This document shows positions 25,328 through 34,508 of a stretch of DNA of 64,000 nt, in pieces. The stretch comes from DAITBA01 sp036824005 (GTDB lineage Bacteria; Pseudomonadota; Gammaproteobacteria; Burkholderiales; Rhodocyclaceae): the NCBI GenBank assembly GCA_036824005.1, contig DAITBA010000009.1, positions 81,343 through 145,342 on the forward strand, given 5' to 3'. Position 1 is the first letter of the stretch; every line of letters begins with the position of its first letter. The position numbers and the translations under genes were made by a program. The notes under the pieces are model-generated. The model was not told the DNA's origin, did no database searches, and was given only the letters and a program-made list of their open reading frames with translations.

Positions 25328-25768
25328 ATGCAGTTTCCGCTTCGCCTGAAACTCCGTCGCTCGTGGCAGCTTGCGGCGGTGCTTTGCGCCGTGCACGCCA
25401 TGGCGCTGCTATGCCTTCCACCGGTGACGATTCCCTTATCGGCGAAACTGGCGCTGACCCTTGCGTTGCTGTACTCGCTTGCGCATGGCATGCGGCATCA
25501 CGCCCTGCGTTCTTCGCCCCAAGCTGTCGTTGCCCTGACGCTGTATGCCGATGGCAGGCTGGAACAGTGGCGGCGGGATGGCTCCAGCGTATCAGGCAGC
25601 ATTTCACCGCAAAGCTGCGTATTCCCCGGCTTGGTTGTGCTGCTATGCTCGAGGGAGCATAGCTGGCGGCCTGTCGCGCTAACGCTGCTGCCCGATGCGC
25701 TTGCTAAGGACGAGCTGCGGCAGCTACGGAGCTGGCTGCGCTGGCGGGCGAGTGATGGGGCGACCTAG
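25328..25768 (+). CDS. YgfX-like membrane protein
   Basis: A 146-aa protein from ATG 25328; the frame also opens at 25301 directly after fabF. Two hydrophobic segments (about residues 17-55) are followed by a soluble part with LTLYADGRLEQWRRDG, a pattern like the YgfX/CptA family of small inner-membrane proteins. In E. coli YgfX was described as a cytoskeleton-directed toxin and partner of SdhE, but that role is debated and no sdhE is adjacent here. Its last 65 nt overlap the 3' end of nadB on the opposite strand. Confidence 0.6.
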   Translation: MQFPLRLKLRRSWQLAAVLCAVHAMALLCLPPVTIPLSAKLALTLALLYSLAHGMRHHALRSSPQAVVALTLYADGRLEQWRRDGSSVSGSISPQSCVFPGLVVLLCSREHSWRPVALTLLPDALAKDELRQLRSWLRWRASDGAT

Positions 25769-27335
25769 GCCCGTTCGTCAGAGTCGTTCTGCGTGCGCGA
25801 GGGGCGGTAGCTGGATAGTCGAGGCTGTAGTGCAGTCCGCGGCTTTCGTGGCGGCGCAGCGCGCAACGCACGATCAGATCCGCCGTCAGCACAAGATTGC
25901 GCAGCTCGATGAGATCGTTGCTGACACGGAAGTTCGCGTAGTAGTCGTCGATCTCCCGTCTCAGCAGGCGAATGCGGTGCTGGGCCCGCTCGAGGCGCTT
26001 GTTGGTGCGCACGATCCCGACATAGTCCCACATGAACCGGCGCAGCTCGTCCCAGTTGTGGGAGACGACGATCATCTCGTCGGCGTCGGTGACGCGGCTC
26101 TCGTCCCATTGCGGCAGATCCGGTACCTGGGGAGGCGCCGCAGAGAGGATGTCGCCAGCCGCCTCGACGGCGAACACGAGACATTCGAGCAGGGAATTGC
26201 TGGCAAGGCGATTGGCCCCATGCAGGCCCGTGCAGGCGGTCTCGCCGATGGCATAAAGACCGGGTACGTCCGTGCGCGCATGCAGGTCGGTCACCACACC
26301 ACCGCACAGATAGTGCGCGGCGGGCACGACGGGTATCGGCTGGCGCGTCATGTCGATGCCCAACGACAGGCAGCGGGCGTGGATGTTGGGAAAGTGCTCG
26401 GCGAGAAACTCGGCGGGCTTATGCGTCATGTCGAGGTAAACGCAGTCCAGGCCACGCTTTTTCATTTCGAAGTCGATGGCTCGCGCGACGATGTCGCGCG
26501 GGGCGAGTTCGGCGCGCGCATCGTGATGGGGCATGAAGCGCGTACCATCGGGCAGGCGCAAGATGCCGCCTTCGCCGCGCATCGCCTCGCTGATCAGAAA
26601 CGATTTCGCATGCGGGTGATAGAGGCAGGTGGGGTGGAACTGGATGAACTCCATGTCGGCGACGCGGCAGCCCGCCCGCCAAGCCATGGCGACCCCGTCA
26701 CCCGTCGCCGTGTCCGGGTTGGTCGTATAAAGATAGACCTTGCCGGCACCACCCGTGGCGAGCACCGTGCGTGGCGCGCCGACGGTGACGACGCGATCAT
26801 TGGTGATGTCCAGCACGTACGCGCCAAGACACCCGGCACTCGGACAGCCGACTTTGGCGCCGGCGATCAGGTCGATGGCGATGTGGTTCTCCAGTACGGT
26901 AATGCGCGGATGCGTGCGCACGCGTTGCGCCAATGTTGCCTGCACCGCTGAACCGGTGGCGTCGGCGACGTGGATGACACGCCGATGGCTGTGACCGCCT
27001 TCGCGGGTGAGGTGGTAGCCATTGGCTGCGTCGCGCGTAAAGGGTACGCCCTGATCAATCAGCCAGGTGATCGACTCGTTGCCCCGTTCGACGACAAACC
27101 GCGTCACGGCGGGATCGCACAGTCCTGCGCCGGCGCTGAGCGTGTCCTGCACGTGAGAATCAATCGAATCTTCGCGATCCAGGACCGCGGCGATGCCTCC
27201 TTGGGCCCAAGAGCTGGCGCTGTCTTCCAGGCGCCTCTTGGTCACCAGCGCAACATGCCTTTCTTCCGCCAGGCGCAGCGCAAGCGCCTGGCCTGCTAGC
27301 CCACTGCCGATGATGAGCACGTCGAAGCGAAGCAC
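25704..27335 (-). CDS. nadB: L-aspartate oxidase
   Basis: FAD enzyme that oxidises L-aspartate to iminoaspartate, the first step of NAD synthesis. GTG 27335 is chosen because GAGGA lies 6-10 nt upstream and the protein then begins LRFDVLIIGSGLAGQ; this gives 543 aa. The FAD-binding GSGLAG, the SSWAQGGIAA loop, HSHRRVIHV, MEFIQFHPT and ETACTGLHGANRLASNSLLE are all diagnostic. The last 40 or so residues are a low-complexity Ser/Ala/Arg tail that runs antisense into the YgfX-like gene. nadA and nadC are not in the window. Confidence 0.94.
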   Translation of the reverse strand: MLRFDVLIIGSGLAGQALALRLAEERHVALVTKRRLEDSASSWAQGGIAAVLDREDSIDSHVQDTLSAGAGLCDPAVTRFVVERGNESITWLIDQGVPFTRDAANGYHLTREGGHSHRRVIHVADATGSAVQATLAQRVRTHPRITVLENHIAIDLIAGAKVGCPSAGCLGAYVLDITNDRVVTVGAPRTVLATGGAGKVYLYTTNPDTATGDGVAMAWRAGCRVADMEFIQFHPTCLYHPHAKSFLISEAMRGEGGILRLPDGTRFMPHHDARAELAPRDIVARAIDFEMKKRGLDCVYLDMTHKPAEFLAEHFPNIHARCLSLGIDMTRQPIPVVPAAHYLCGGVVTDLHARTDVPGLYAIGETACTGLHGANRLASNSLLECLVFAVEAAGDILSAAPPQVPDLPQWDESRVTDADEMIVVSHNWDELRRFMWDYVGIVRTNKRLERAQHRIRLLRREIDDYYANFRVSNDLIELRNLVLTADLIVRCALRRHESRGLHYSLDYPATAPRARRTTLTNGPRSPHHSPASAASSVAAAARP

Positions 27336-27556
27336 TGGCAATCCTCGATCAAGCGCGACGCAGCGACTATAGCACGGCGTGGCCGGGGCGCCGGCCGCGC
27401 GGGGCATAGGCCCTGGCGCGGACTGAACTATTTCGCTGCCGGCGTGTCATTCAGAGCAAGCCGGATCGCATGCACTGCCCGCAGCGCCTCGGTTATACTT
27501 CGCGCTTCCCGCCGGGGCGGGGGCCGCGTTGGCATAACCAAGACGATCAAAACTGA
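27336..27556 (+). promoter_or_regulatory. nadB-rpoE divergent promoter region
   Basis: 221 bases between the divergent nadB and rpoE genes. TATACT (27494-27499) is a plausible -10 for rpoE, but the matching -35 is poor. A GC stem CCCGCC/GGCGGG follows in the leader. A GAACT sequence at 27425-27429 recalls a sigma-E -35, but the -10 half is unconvincing. Confidence 0.35.
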
Positions 27557-28156
27557 ATGGGTGACCGCGAAGTAGACCAGGCTCTGGTCGAGCGCGCGCA
27601 GGCAGGCGACAAGCAGGCCTTCGGGTTGCTGGTCTCGAAGTACCAGCGCAAGCTTGCGCGATTGCTGTCGCGGTTGATTCGCGACCCGGCCGAAGTCGAG
27701 GACGTAGCGCAGGAGGCGTTCATCAAGGCCTATCGTGCCTTGCCAAGTTTTCGTGGCGATAGCGCCTTTTACACCTGGCTTTATCGAATCGGGGTAAACA
27801 CGGCTAAAAACTACCTGGTATCTCAGGGCAGGCGGGCGCCGACGTCCACCGACGTTGGTTCCGAGGAAGCCGAGGCCTTCGAAGATGGCGAACAACTGCG
27901 CGACATCAATACCCCGGAACATGTTCTGTTGTCGAAGCAGATTGGCGATACGGTGAACTCGGCAATGGAAGCTCTGCCCGAAGAGTTGCGCACCGCGATC
28001 ATGTTGCGCGAGATCGAGGGGCTCAGCTACGAGGAAATCGCAACCATCATGGACTGCCCGATCGGTACCGTGCGCTCCCGGATCTTCCGCGCCCGGGAGG
28101 CCGTTGCCGATCGTCTGCGGCCATTGCTGGACACGGCGCCGGACAAGAGGTGGTGA
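27557..28156 (+). CDS. rpoE: RNA polymerase sigma factor RpoE (ECF)
   Basis: A 199-aa ECF sigma factor for envelope stress. Region 2 (DPAEVEDVAQEAFIKAYRALPSF, around residues 42-66) and region 4 (EGLSYEEIATIMDCPIGTVRSRIFRARE, around 154-182) are intact, and the sequence is close to Pseudomonas AlgU and E. coli RpoE. It heads rseA-rseB-rseC-mucD, the usual regulatory operon. Confidence 0.96.
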   Translation: MGDREVDQALVERAQAGDKQAFGLLVSKYQRKLARLLSRLIRDPAEVEDVAQEAFIKAYRALPSFRGDSAFYTWLYRIGVNTAKNYLVSQGRRAPTSTDVGSEEAEAFEDGEQLRDINTPEHVLLSKQIGDTVNSAMEALPEELRTAIMLREIEGLSYEEIATIMDCPIGTVRSRIFRAREAVADRLRPLLDTAPDKRW

Positions 28157-28158
28157 GA

Positions 28159-28716
28159 GTGAAACCCGAGATCTCTGCATTCATGGACGGTGCGCTCGAT
28201 GGGCGTCCCGTAGAGTCCGTCATCAAGGTCCTCGAAGAGGACGTCGAGTTGCGGCATTCGTGGCAGGTCTATCATATGATCGGCGACGCCTTGCGCCGCT
28301 CGCCAGTCGTGTCCGCCGATTTCACGCACAGGACAATGGCTGCCCTGGCGGCGGAACCGACCGTATTGGCGCCTGCGCCCGTGCGGCGTGCGAAGGCGCC
28401 GGTTCGCTATGTCCTGCCGGTGGCGGCATCGGTCATGGGCATTGCGGCCGTCGCTTGGGTGGCTCAATCCCTGAACGCGCCCGACCCGGCGCAGGTCGCT
28501 GCGATTCCCGCCCCGGCAACGGCCGCCGGCGTGCAACCGGTGGTCGCTTCCGTGGCGCCGCCGTCGGCGCCAGTTGCCGCTGCGGCGCCGATGCAGCCAT
28601 CCCAGGTTCGAGAATATCTCTTCGTGCATCAGGGCAACTCCCCGCGCGCCAACATTCAGGGTGTCGGTCACTACGTAGGTAGCGTTTCGGACACGGTTCC
28701 GGGCGGCACGCGATGA
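28159..28716 (+). CDS. rseA: Anti-sigma-E factor RseA
   Basis: Inner-membrane anti-sigma factor that sequesters RpoE until cleaved by regulated proteolysis. GTG 28159 gives 185 aa beginning KPEISAFMDGAL, as in the family, with AGAGG 8 nt upstream; GTGs at 28150 and 28153 are less likely. The N-terminal sigma-binding domain ends about residue 85, followed by one transmembrane helix (about 93-112) and a Pro/Ala-rich periplasmic part. It overlaps rseB by four bases. Confidence 0.9.
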   Translation: MKPEISAFMDGALDGRPVESVIKVLEEDVELRHSWQVYHMIGDALRRSPVVSADFTHRTMAALAAEPTVLAPAPVRRAKAPVRYVLPVAASVMGIAAVAWVAQSLNAPDPAQVAAIPAPATAAGVQPVVASVAPPSAPVAAAAPMQPSQVREYLFVHQGNSPRANIQGVGHYVGSVSDTVPGGTR

Positions 28717-29681
28717 GTTCGCGTCTGGCGCTGTTACTTGCGGCGCTGTCCTTGAGCGTCGCCGCTCGCGCCGAGCAGAATATCGATCCCCTGAACTGGC
28801 TGGGCCGCATCGTCAACGCGGCGCAGAGGCTGAATTACAGCGGCGTGTTCGTGTACCAGAGCGGCGAACATACCGAAACCTCCCGCATCACCCATGTCGT
28901 GGACAACAGCGGCGAGCGGGAGAAGCTCGAGGTACTCGACGGAAGTCCGCGTGAAGTCGTGCGCAACAACGACGAGGTGCGTTGTTTTCTGCCGGAGCAG
29001 CGGGTCGTGATCGTGGAGCGGCAGCCGCAGCGGAAATCGTTTCCCGCGCGGTTGCCCTCGTCGCTGGGCAACGTGACGGAGAGCTACAAGATCAGAAAGG
29101 GAGATGTCGGCCGGGTTGCTGATCGCGAAAGCCAGCTTCTGGTCCTCGAACCGAAGGACGGCTATCGCTACGGCCACATGCTTTGGGCGGACGTGGAATC
29201 GGGCTTGCTGCTCAAGGCGCGGATGGTGAACGAGAAGAACGAGACCATCGAGCAGTTCTACTTTACTGCGGTACAGATCGGCGGCACCATTCCCAAGGAC
29301 GCGCTCAAGCCCAAGCTGGCACCCAAATCCGCTGACTGGAACGTCCACAATGTAACGATCACCGATGCCAACCCTGGTGACACGACCTGGACATTTAGAA
29401 ACGAGATCCCGGGATTCAGGCAGAGTGCCGGCGTGAAGCGCAGCCTGCGTCGCGACCGACCGGAAGCCATGCATTTGGTTTTCTCCGACGGTCTTGCGGC
29501 CATGTCGGTATTCATTGAGCCCCTCGGTGAGGAGCGTGCGGCACAAGGGGAGACTTACTCCAAGGGGGCCATCAGCATCTACAAGCGCGCTCACGGCGAC
29601 TACATGGTCACCGCCCTCGGCGAAGTGCCACCCCGGACGCTGAAGAAGCTGGCCGACGGCATGGAGCCGCCCCGAAAGTGA
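28713..29681 (+). CDS. rseB: Sigma-E regulator RseB/MucB
   Basis: A 322-aa periplasmic protein that binds RseA, blocks its cleavage and senses lipid or LPS intermediates. Signal peptide at residues 1-20 (ending AARA). The LolA-like N-terminal domain (NYSGVFVYQSGEHTETSRITH) and the C-terminal domain (SDGLAAMSVFIEP) fit MucB/RseB. ATGA overlap with rseA, and its stop overlaps rseC by one base (TGATG). Confidence 0.94.
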   Translation: MSSRLALLLAALSLSVAARAEQNIDPLNWLGRIVNAAQRLNYSGVFVYQSGEHTETSRITHVVDNSGEREKLEVLDGSPREVVRNNDEVRCFLPEQRVVIVERQPQRKSFPARLPSSLGNVTESYKIRKGDVGRVADRESQLLVLEPKDGYRYGHMLWADVESGLLLKARMVNEKNETIEQFYFTAVQIGGTIPKDALKPKLAPKSADWNVHNVTITDANPGDTTWTFRNEIPGFRQSAGVKRSLRRDRPEAMHLVFSDGLAAMSVFIEPLGEERAAQGETYSKGAISIYKRAHGDYMVTALGEVPPRTLKKLADGMEPPRK

Positions 29682-30151
29682 TGGAAGTCGAGGCAACGGT
29701 CAGCCGCGTCGACGGCGCCCATGTGATCGTGCGCGTGGACAATCGGGGCAGTGGCTGCGGCCGATGCAGCGAGGCGGGCGGTTGCGCCAGCACTCTGCTC
29801 GGGCGCCCCCTGCAACGTGAGTGCCGCCAGTTCCGTCTGCCCAATGCGATCGGCGCACAACCTGGGGATCGTGTGGTCGTCGCCGTGGCCGAAGGCTCGG
29901 CATTGCGTGCGGCGCTTCTGGTCTATCTGCTGCCCGTCCTGCTCCTGCTCGCCGGGAGCATGCTCGGTGCCACACTCGCAGGCGTGGAGGGCAAGGATTT
30001 CGCGGCCTATGCCGGAGCGGCGATGGGCTTGGCGCTTGCCGTCGGGACCGTGGTCTTCCGTGCGGCGGGCCGGCGCGGCGCACGTTTTCAGCCAACGCTG
30101 CGCGGGCGCATCCCGCCGGCAGATGGTCATTCGAGGGTAGAGGGAACATGA
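29681..30151 (+). CDS. rseC: RseC-family protein (SoxR-reducing system)
   Basis: A 156-aa inner-membrane protein from ATG 29681. The Cys cluster SGCGRCSEAGGCAS (about residues 24-38) is conserved in the RseC/RsxC-linked family, followed by two transmembrane helices (about residues 72-92 and 101-120). In E. coli RseC affects SoxR reduction and thiamine synthesis, mechanism unclear. Its stop overlaps the mucD start. Confidence 0.88.
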   Translation: MEVEATVSRVDGAHVIVRVDNRGSGCGRCSEAGGCASTLLGRPLQRECRQFRLPNAIGAQPGDRVVVAVAEGSALRAALLVYLLPVLLLLAGSMLGATLAGVEGKDFAAYAGAAMGLALAVGTVVFRAAGRRGARFQPTLRGRIPPADGHSRVEGT

Positions 30152-31578
30152 GTCTTGCAATGCGCATACATCGCCGGTTCCTGATCCTGCTACTGGCGGC
30201 ATTCGTTGCCGGCGTGCAGGCGCAAGTCAAGGAGTTGCCCGACTTCACCGACCTTGTCGACAAACAAGGCGCGGCCGTGGTCAATATCAGCACGACGCAG
30301 GTCGTCCGCGGCAATCGTATGTTTCCCCAGATGCCGAACATCGACGAGGACGATCCGATGTTCGATTTCTTCCGGCGCTTCATTCCACGCCAGCCTGGGC
30401 AGCCGCGCGAGTTCGAGTCCAAGTCGCTAGGCTCCGGGTTCATCATCAGCCCCGATGGCTACGTTCTGACCAACGCGCATGTCGTCGAGTCGGCCGATGA
30501 GATCATCGTCAAGCTGACCGACAAGCGGGAATTCAAGGCCAAGGTGATCGGCACGGATAAGCGCACGGACGTGGGATTGATCAAGATCGAGGCGACCGGC
30601 CTGCCAAAGGTAACCTTTGGCGACCCAAACAAGCTCAAGGTGGGCGAGTGGGTGGTCGCCATCGGCTCGCCGTTCGGGTTCGAGAACAGCGTCACGGCCG
30701 GCATCGTCAGCGCCAAGGGGCGGTCGCTACCGCAGGAGAACTTCGTTCCGTTCATCCAGACCGACGTTGCCATCAATCCGGGCAACTCGGGCGGCCCGCT
30801 ATTCAACCTCAAGGGCGAGGTGGTAGGCATTAACTCGCAGATCTACAGCCGCACTGGCGGCTTCATGGGCCTTTCCTTCGCCATCCCCATCGATGTGGCG
30901 ATGGACATCCAGGGCCAGTTGCGTGCGACCGGCAGGGTGAGCCGCGGACGCATCGGCGTCGTCATCCAGGAGGTGACGAAGGAACTCGCCGACTCCTTTG
31001 GCTTGGGCAAACCGTCTGGCGCGTTGGTCAATTCAGTGGAGAAGGGCGGGCCAGCGGAAAAGGCTGGCGTGGAGGCCGGCGACATCATCATGAGGTTCGA
31101 CGGCAAACCGGTAGCTTCCTCGAGCGACCTGCCGCGCATCGTCGGCAGCACGAAGCCCGGCTCCAAGGTCAGCATGCTGGTGTGGCGCAAGGGTGCGACA
31201 AGGGATGTCAATGTCGTCGTAGGCGAGATCCCGGATGAGAAGATCGCCCAGCGCAACAACAAGAAAGCCAAGCCCGAAGCCACTGGCAACCGCCTCGGTC
31301 TCGTGTTGAGCGAACCGACCCCGGAGCAGAAGCGCGATCAGAAGATCACGAGCGGTCTGATCGTCGAGGACGTGCGATCGGAAGCCGGACGTTCCGACGT
31401 GCGTCCGGGCGACGTCGTGCTGGCCGTCATCAACAGGGGTGTTACGACCGAGACGAAGACCGTCGATCAGTTCAACAAACTGATCGGGTCGCTGGACAAG
31501 GGCGCTAGTGTCACGCTCCTGATCAAGCGCGGCGATGCACAAACCTTCGTCACCATAAAGGGTGTCGGTGACAAGTAA
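30148..31578 (+). CDS. mucD: Periplasmic serine protease MucD/DegP family
   Basis: A 476-aa HtrA-type protease and chaperone for misfolded envelope proteins. The start at ATG 30148 gives a signal peptide ending VQAQ; a longer upstream frame is a shadow of rseC. The catalytic triad is His111 (LTNAHVV), Asp141 (RTDVGLI) and Ser214 (NPGNSGGP). Two PDZ domains follow (about residues 265-355 and 380-470). Placement at the end of the rse operon is typical of MucD. Confidence 0.95.
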   Translation: MSLAMRIHRRFLILLLAAFVAGVQAQVKELPDFTDLVDKQGAAVVNISTTQVVRGNRMFPQMPNIDEDDPMFDFFRRFIPRQPGQPREFESKSLGSGFIISPDGYVLTNAHVVESADEIIVKLTDKREFKAKVIGTDKRTDVGLIKIEATGLPKVTFGDPNKLKVGEWVVAIGSPFGFENSVTAGIVSAKGRSLPQENFVPFIQTDVAINPGNSGGPLFNLKGEVVGINSQIYSRTGGFMGLSFAIPIDVAMDIQGQLRATGRVSRGRIGVVIQEVTKELADSFGLGKPSGALVNSVEKGGPAEKAGVEAGDIIMRFDGKPVASSSDLPRIVGSTKPGSKVSMLVWRKGATRDVNVVVGEIPDEKIAQRNNKKAKPEATGNRLGLVLSEPTPEQKRDQKITSGLIVEDVRSEAGRSDVRPGDVVLAVINRGVTTETKTVDQFNKLIGSLDKGASVTLLIKRGDAQTFVTIKGVGDK

Positions 31579-31843
31579 CGCATCCCGGGCGGGACCGGGT
31601 GCGCCGACGCTTACGCTGTACGGGCGCCAATGGTGCCACCTGTGCCACGACATGGCCGCCGCACTGGCACCGCTGCGCGAGGAATTCGGTTTTGCGCTCG
31701 ACGTGGTCGACGTCGACGCCGATCCTGCCCTGGAGGCTCGCTTCGGCGAGCGGGTGCCGGTGCTCGCCGATGGTCAGCAAGAGCTTTGCCACTACTTCCT
31801 CGATGCCGTTGCCGTACGTGCCTATCTGTTGAAATTCCGCTAA
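31562..31843 (+). CDS. Glutaredoxin-family (DUF836-like) protein
   Basis: A 93-aa thioredoxin-fold protein with the redox-active pair Cys25-x-x-Cys28 (QWCHLCHDM) and the cis-Pro in RVPVLADG. It lacks a signal peptide, so it acts in the cytosol. It starts at GTG 31562 or 31568 and overlaps the mucD end by 17 nt. Proteins of this family sit between mucD and lepA in many betaproteobacteria; the substrate is unknown. Confidence 0.85.
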   Translation: MSVTSNASRAGPGAPTLTLYGRQWCHLCHDMAAALAPLREEFGFALDVVDVDADPALEARFGERVPVLADGQQELCHYFLDAVAVRAYLLKFR

Positions 31844-31867
31844 AATCCGCCGTTTGCACGACATGCC

Positions 31868-31893
31868 GGGGGTGCTGGACAGCACCCCTTTTT
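31868..31893 (+). terminator. Intrinsic terminator abutting the lepA start
   Basis: GGGGTGCT (31869-31876), loop GGAC, and AGCACCCC (31881-31888) form a perfect 8-bp stem followed at once by TTTTT (31889-31893). Only CTG separates the T-run from the lepA ATG at 31897. It is a textbook terminator for the rpoE-to-glutaredoxin operon, but its position also covers the place where a lepA ribosome site would normally lie. Confidence 0.88.
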
Positions 31894-31896
31894 CTG

Positions 31897-33690
31897 ATGG
31901 AGCACATCCGCAACTTCTCGATCATCGCCCACATCGACCACGGCAAGTCTACCCTTGCCGACCGGATCATCCAGCTGTGTGGCGGGCTTTCAGATCGGGA
32001 GATGGCCGAGCAGGTTCTGGACTCCATGGATCTCGAGCGAGAGAGGGGCATCACCATCAAGGCGCAGACGGCGGCGCTGAGCTACCGGGCGCGGGACGGC
32101 AAGACCTACAATCTCAATCTCATCGACACGCCAGGACATGTCGATTTTTCCTACGAGGTTTCGCGATCGCTCGCCGCATGCGAAGGGGCGCTGCTGGTCG
32201 TCGACGCCTCGCAGGGTGTCGAAGCCCAGACGGTGGCCAACTGCTACACGGCCATCGAGCAGGGGGTCGAGGTCGTACCCGTGCTGAACAAGATCGATCT
32301 GCCCTCGGCCGACGCCGATAGCGCCAGGCAGGAGATCGAAGACGTCATTGGCATCGACGCGGGCGGAGCGATCCTAGCGAGCGCCAAGACGGGTCAGGGC
32401 GTGGACGACATCCTGGAAGCGCTCATCCGCCGCATACCGGTGCCGAAAGGCGATGTCGAAGCCCCACTCAAGGCACTGATCATCGACTCGTGGTTCGACA
32501 ACTACGTCGGCGTGGTGATGCTCGTGCGCGTCGTGGATGGCGTACTCCAGGCCAAGGACCGCATCCTTCTGATGTCTACCGGTTCCCAGCACTTGTGTGA
32601 GCAGGTAGGTGTGTTCACGCCCAAGTCGCAGACGCGGGAGCGGCTGTCGGCGGGGGAGGTGGGATTCATTATCTCCGGCATCAAGGAACTGAAGGCAGCC
32701 AAGGTAGGCGATACCGTGACGCTCGCCGAGCGGCCGGCGCGCGAACCGCTACCCGGCTTCAAGGAGATCAAGCCGCAGGTGTTCGCCGGGCTTTATCCAG
32801 TCGAGCCCAACGAGTATGACGCGTTGCGCGATGCGCTGGAAAAGCTCAAGTTGAACGACGCGTCGTTGCAGTTCGAACCGGAGGTATCGCAGGCTCTGGG
32901 CTTCGGGTTCCGCTGCGGTTTTCTCGGACTCCTGCACATGGAAATCGTTCAGGAGCGCCTGGAGCGCGAGTACGACATGGATCTGATTACCACGGCGCCG
33001 ACAGTGGTCTATGAGATTGCGCTGCGCGACGGCACGATACTGCCGGTGGAGAATCCGTCGAAACTGCCGGAGCCGTCGAGGATCGAGGAAATCCGCGAGC
33101 CCATCATCACGACGACCATCTTCGTGCCCCAGGATTACGTCGGCGCCGTCATCACTCTGTGCACCCAGAAGCGCGGCAACCAGGTGAACATGCAGTACCA
33201 CGGCCGGCAGGTAATGCTGACCTACGACATGCCACTGAACGAGGTGGTCATGGACTTCTTCGATAAGCTGAAGTCTGTCAGCCGCGGTTACGCCTCTCTC
33301 GACTACGACTTCAAGGAGTACCGGCCAGCCGATGTGGTCAGGCTCGACATCCTGATCAATGGCGAGCGGGTCGACGCGTTGTCGGTCATCGTCCATCGCG
33401 CCAGTAGCCAGTATCGCGGGCGGGAGCTGGCGGCGAAAATGCGCGAGCTCATCCCGCGCCAGATGTTCGATGTAGCGGTGCAGGCGGCCGTGGGTTCCCA
33501 CATCATCGCCCGCGAGACGATAAAGGCGCTGCGCAAGAACGTTCTTGCTAAATGCTATGGCGGGGACATCACGCGCAAGAAAAAGCTTCTGGAGAAACAG
33601 AAGGCGGGCAAGAAACGCATGAAGCAGGTCGGCAGCGTCGACATCCCGCAGGAGGCGTTCCTGGCCGTGCTGCGCGTCGATGCCAAATGA
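31897..33690 (+). CDS. lepA: Elongation factor 4 (LepA)
   Basis: A 597-aa ribosome-associated GTPase. P-loop AHIDHGKST (residues 11-19), switch II DTPGHVDF, NKID, and the LepA-specific C-terminal region ending CYGGDITRKKKLLEKQKAGK are present. ATG 31897 matches family N-termini (EHIRNFSIIAHIDHG). No Shine-Dalgarno is seen next to the start: a terminator hairpin and T-run occupy the region. A longer frame from 31630 is a shadow of the glutaredoxin gene. Confidence 0.96.
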   Translation: MEHIRNFSIIAHIDHGKSTLADRIIQLCGGLSDREMAEQVLDSMDLERERGITIKAQTAALSYRARDGKTYNLNLIDTPGHVDFSYEVSRSLAACEGALLVVDASQGVEAQTVANCYTAIEQGVEVVPVLNKIDLPSADADSARQEIEDVIGIDAGGAILASAKTGQGVDDILEALIRRIPVPKGDVEAPLKALIIDSWFDNYVGVVMLVRVVDGVLQAKDRILLMSTGSQHLCEQVGVFTPKSQTRERLSAGEVGFIISGIKELKAAKVGDTVTLAERPAREPLPGFKEIKPQVFAGLYPVEPNEYDALRDALEKLKLNDASLQFEPEVSQALGFGFRCGFLGLLHMEIVQERLEREYDMDLITTAPTVVYEIALRDGTILPVENPSKLPEPSRIEEIREPIITTTIFVPQDYVGAVITLCTQKRGNQVNMQYHGRQVMLTYDMPLNEVVMDFFDKLKSVSRGYASLDYDFKEYRPADVVRLDILINGERVDALSVIVHRASSQYRGRELAAKMRELIPRQMFDVAVQAAVGSHIIARETIKALRKNVLAKCYGGDITRKKKLLEKQKAGKKRMKQVGSVDIPQEAFLAVLRVDAK

Positions 33691-33705
33691 TTCCGGGAGA
33701 GTGAC

Positions 33706-34494
33706 TTGAACTTTGCGCTGGTTCTGTTCCTGCTGCTCATGGTCACGGGCGCAGTGTGGGTCGTGGACAAGCTGTTCCTGCGCAAGAGGCGGCCGCCGGG
33801 GGCGAAGGACCCCTGGTGGGTGGAGTACGGGAGCAGCTTTTTTCCCGTCATTCTGATCGTCTTTCTGCTGCGATCGTTTGTCATTGAGCCGTTCAAGATC
33901 CCGTCCGGATCGATGATCCCGACGTTGCTGGTCGGTGATTTCATCATCGTCAACAAATACACGTATGGCATTCGACTGCCGATCATCAACAAGAAGATCG
34001 TGAGCATGAACCAGCCGAAGCGCGGCGACGTGATGGTATTCCGCTATCCGGAGGACCCGTCGCTCGACTACATCAAGCGCGTCGTCGGCCTGCCCGGCGA
34101 CAAAATTGCATACCAGAACAAGAGACTGTTCATCAACGGCAAGGAAGTGGAAGTGCGCAAGACCCAGGACTACCTGCACAAGGATCGCCTCTACTTCACG
34201 TCCCAGTATGTCGAGAAGCTTGGCAATGTGGAGCACAATATTCTTGTCGAGAAGGAAGCGCCTCCGTACGTGACCCAGGTGGTGCAATTCCCTTCCCGCG
34301 ACAAATGCATCTACAATAGTGCCGGCGTCAGCTGCGAGGTTCCACGGGACCACTATTTCGTGATGGGTGACAACAGGGATGCGAGCAGCGACAGCAGGGT
34401 GTGGGGTTTCGTGCCGGACGAAAACATCGTCGGCCGCGCATTTTTGATCTGGTTCAATTTCAGCGATCTAAAACGCATCGGCGGTTTCAAATGA
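33706..34494 (+). CDS. lepB: Signal peptidase I
   Basis: A 262-aa inner-membrane endopeptidase that removes Sec and Tat signal peptides. Two N-terminal transmembrane helices (about residues 3-23 and 45-60) precede the catalytic Ser69 (IPSGSMIPTL) and Lys124 (DYIKRVVGLPGD); box E is GDNRDASSDSR. The start codon is TTG 33706 with ribosome site gggaga at 33695-33700. It follows lepA by 15 nt as in most proteobacteria. Confidence 0.95.
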   Translation: MNFALVLFLLLMVTGAVWVVDKLFLRKRRPPGAKDPWWVEYGSSFFPVILIVFLLRSFVIEPFKIPSGSMIPTLLVGDFIIVNKYTYGIRLPIINKKIVSMNQPKRGDVMVFRYPEDPSLDYIKRVVGLPGDKIAYQNKRLFINGKEVEVRKTQDYLHKDRLYFTSQYVEKLGNVEHNILVEKEAPPYVTQVVQFPSRDKCIYNSAGVSCEVPRDHYFVMGDNRDASSDSRVWGFVPDENIVGRAFLIWFNFSDLKRIGGFK

Positions 34495-34508
34495 AGCGGG
34501 AGGGAGCA

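Noticed and set aside
27421..27450. Possible sigma-E promoter upstream of rpoE
   Set aside because: GAACT is present but the -10 half and the spacing do not fit the consensus well enough to call.
32749..34353. Minus-strand frame of 534 codons opposite lepA/lepB
   Set aside because: Antisense shadow across two certain genes, with no recognisable domain.
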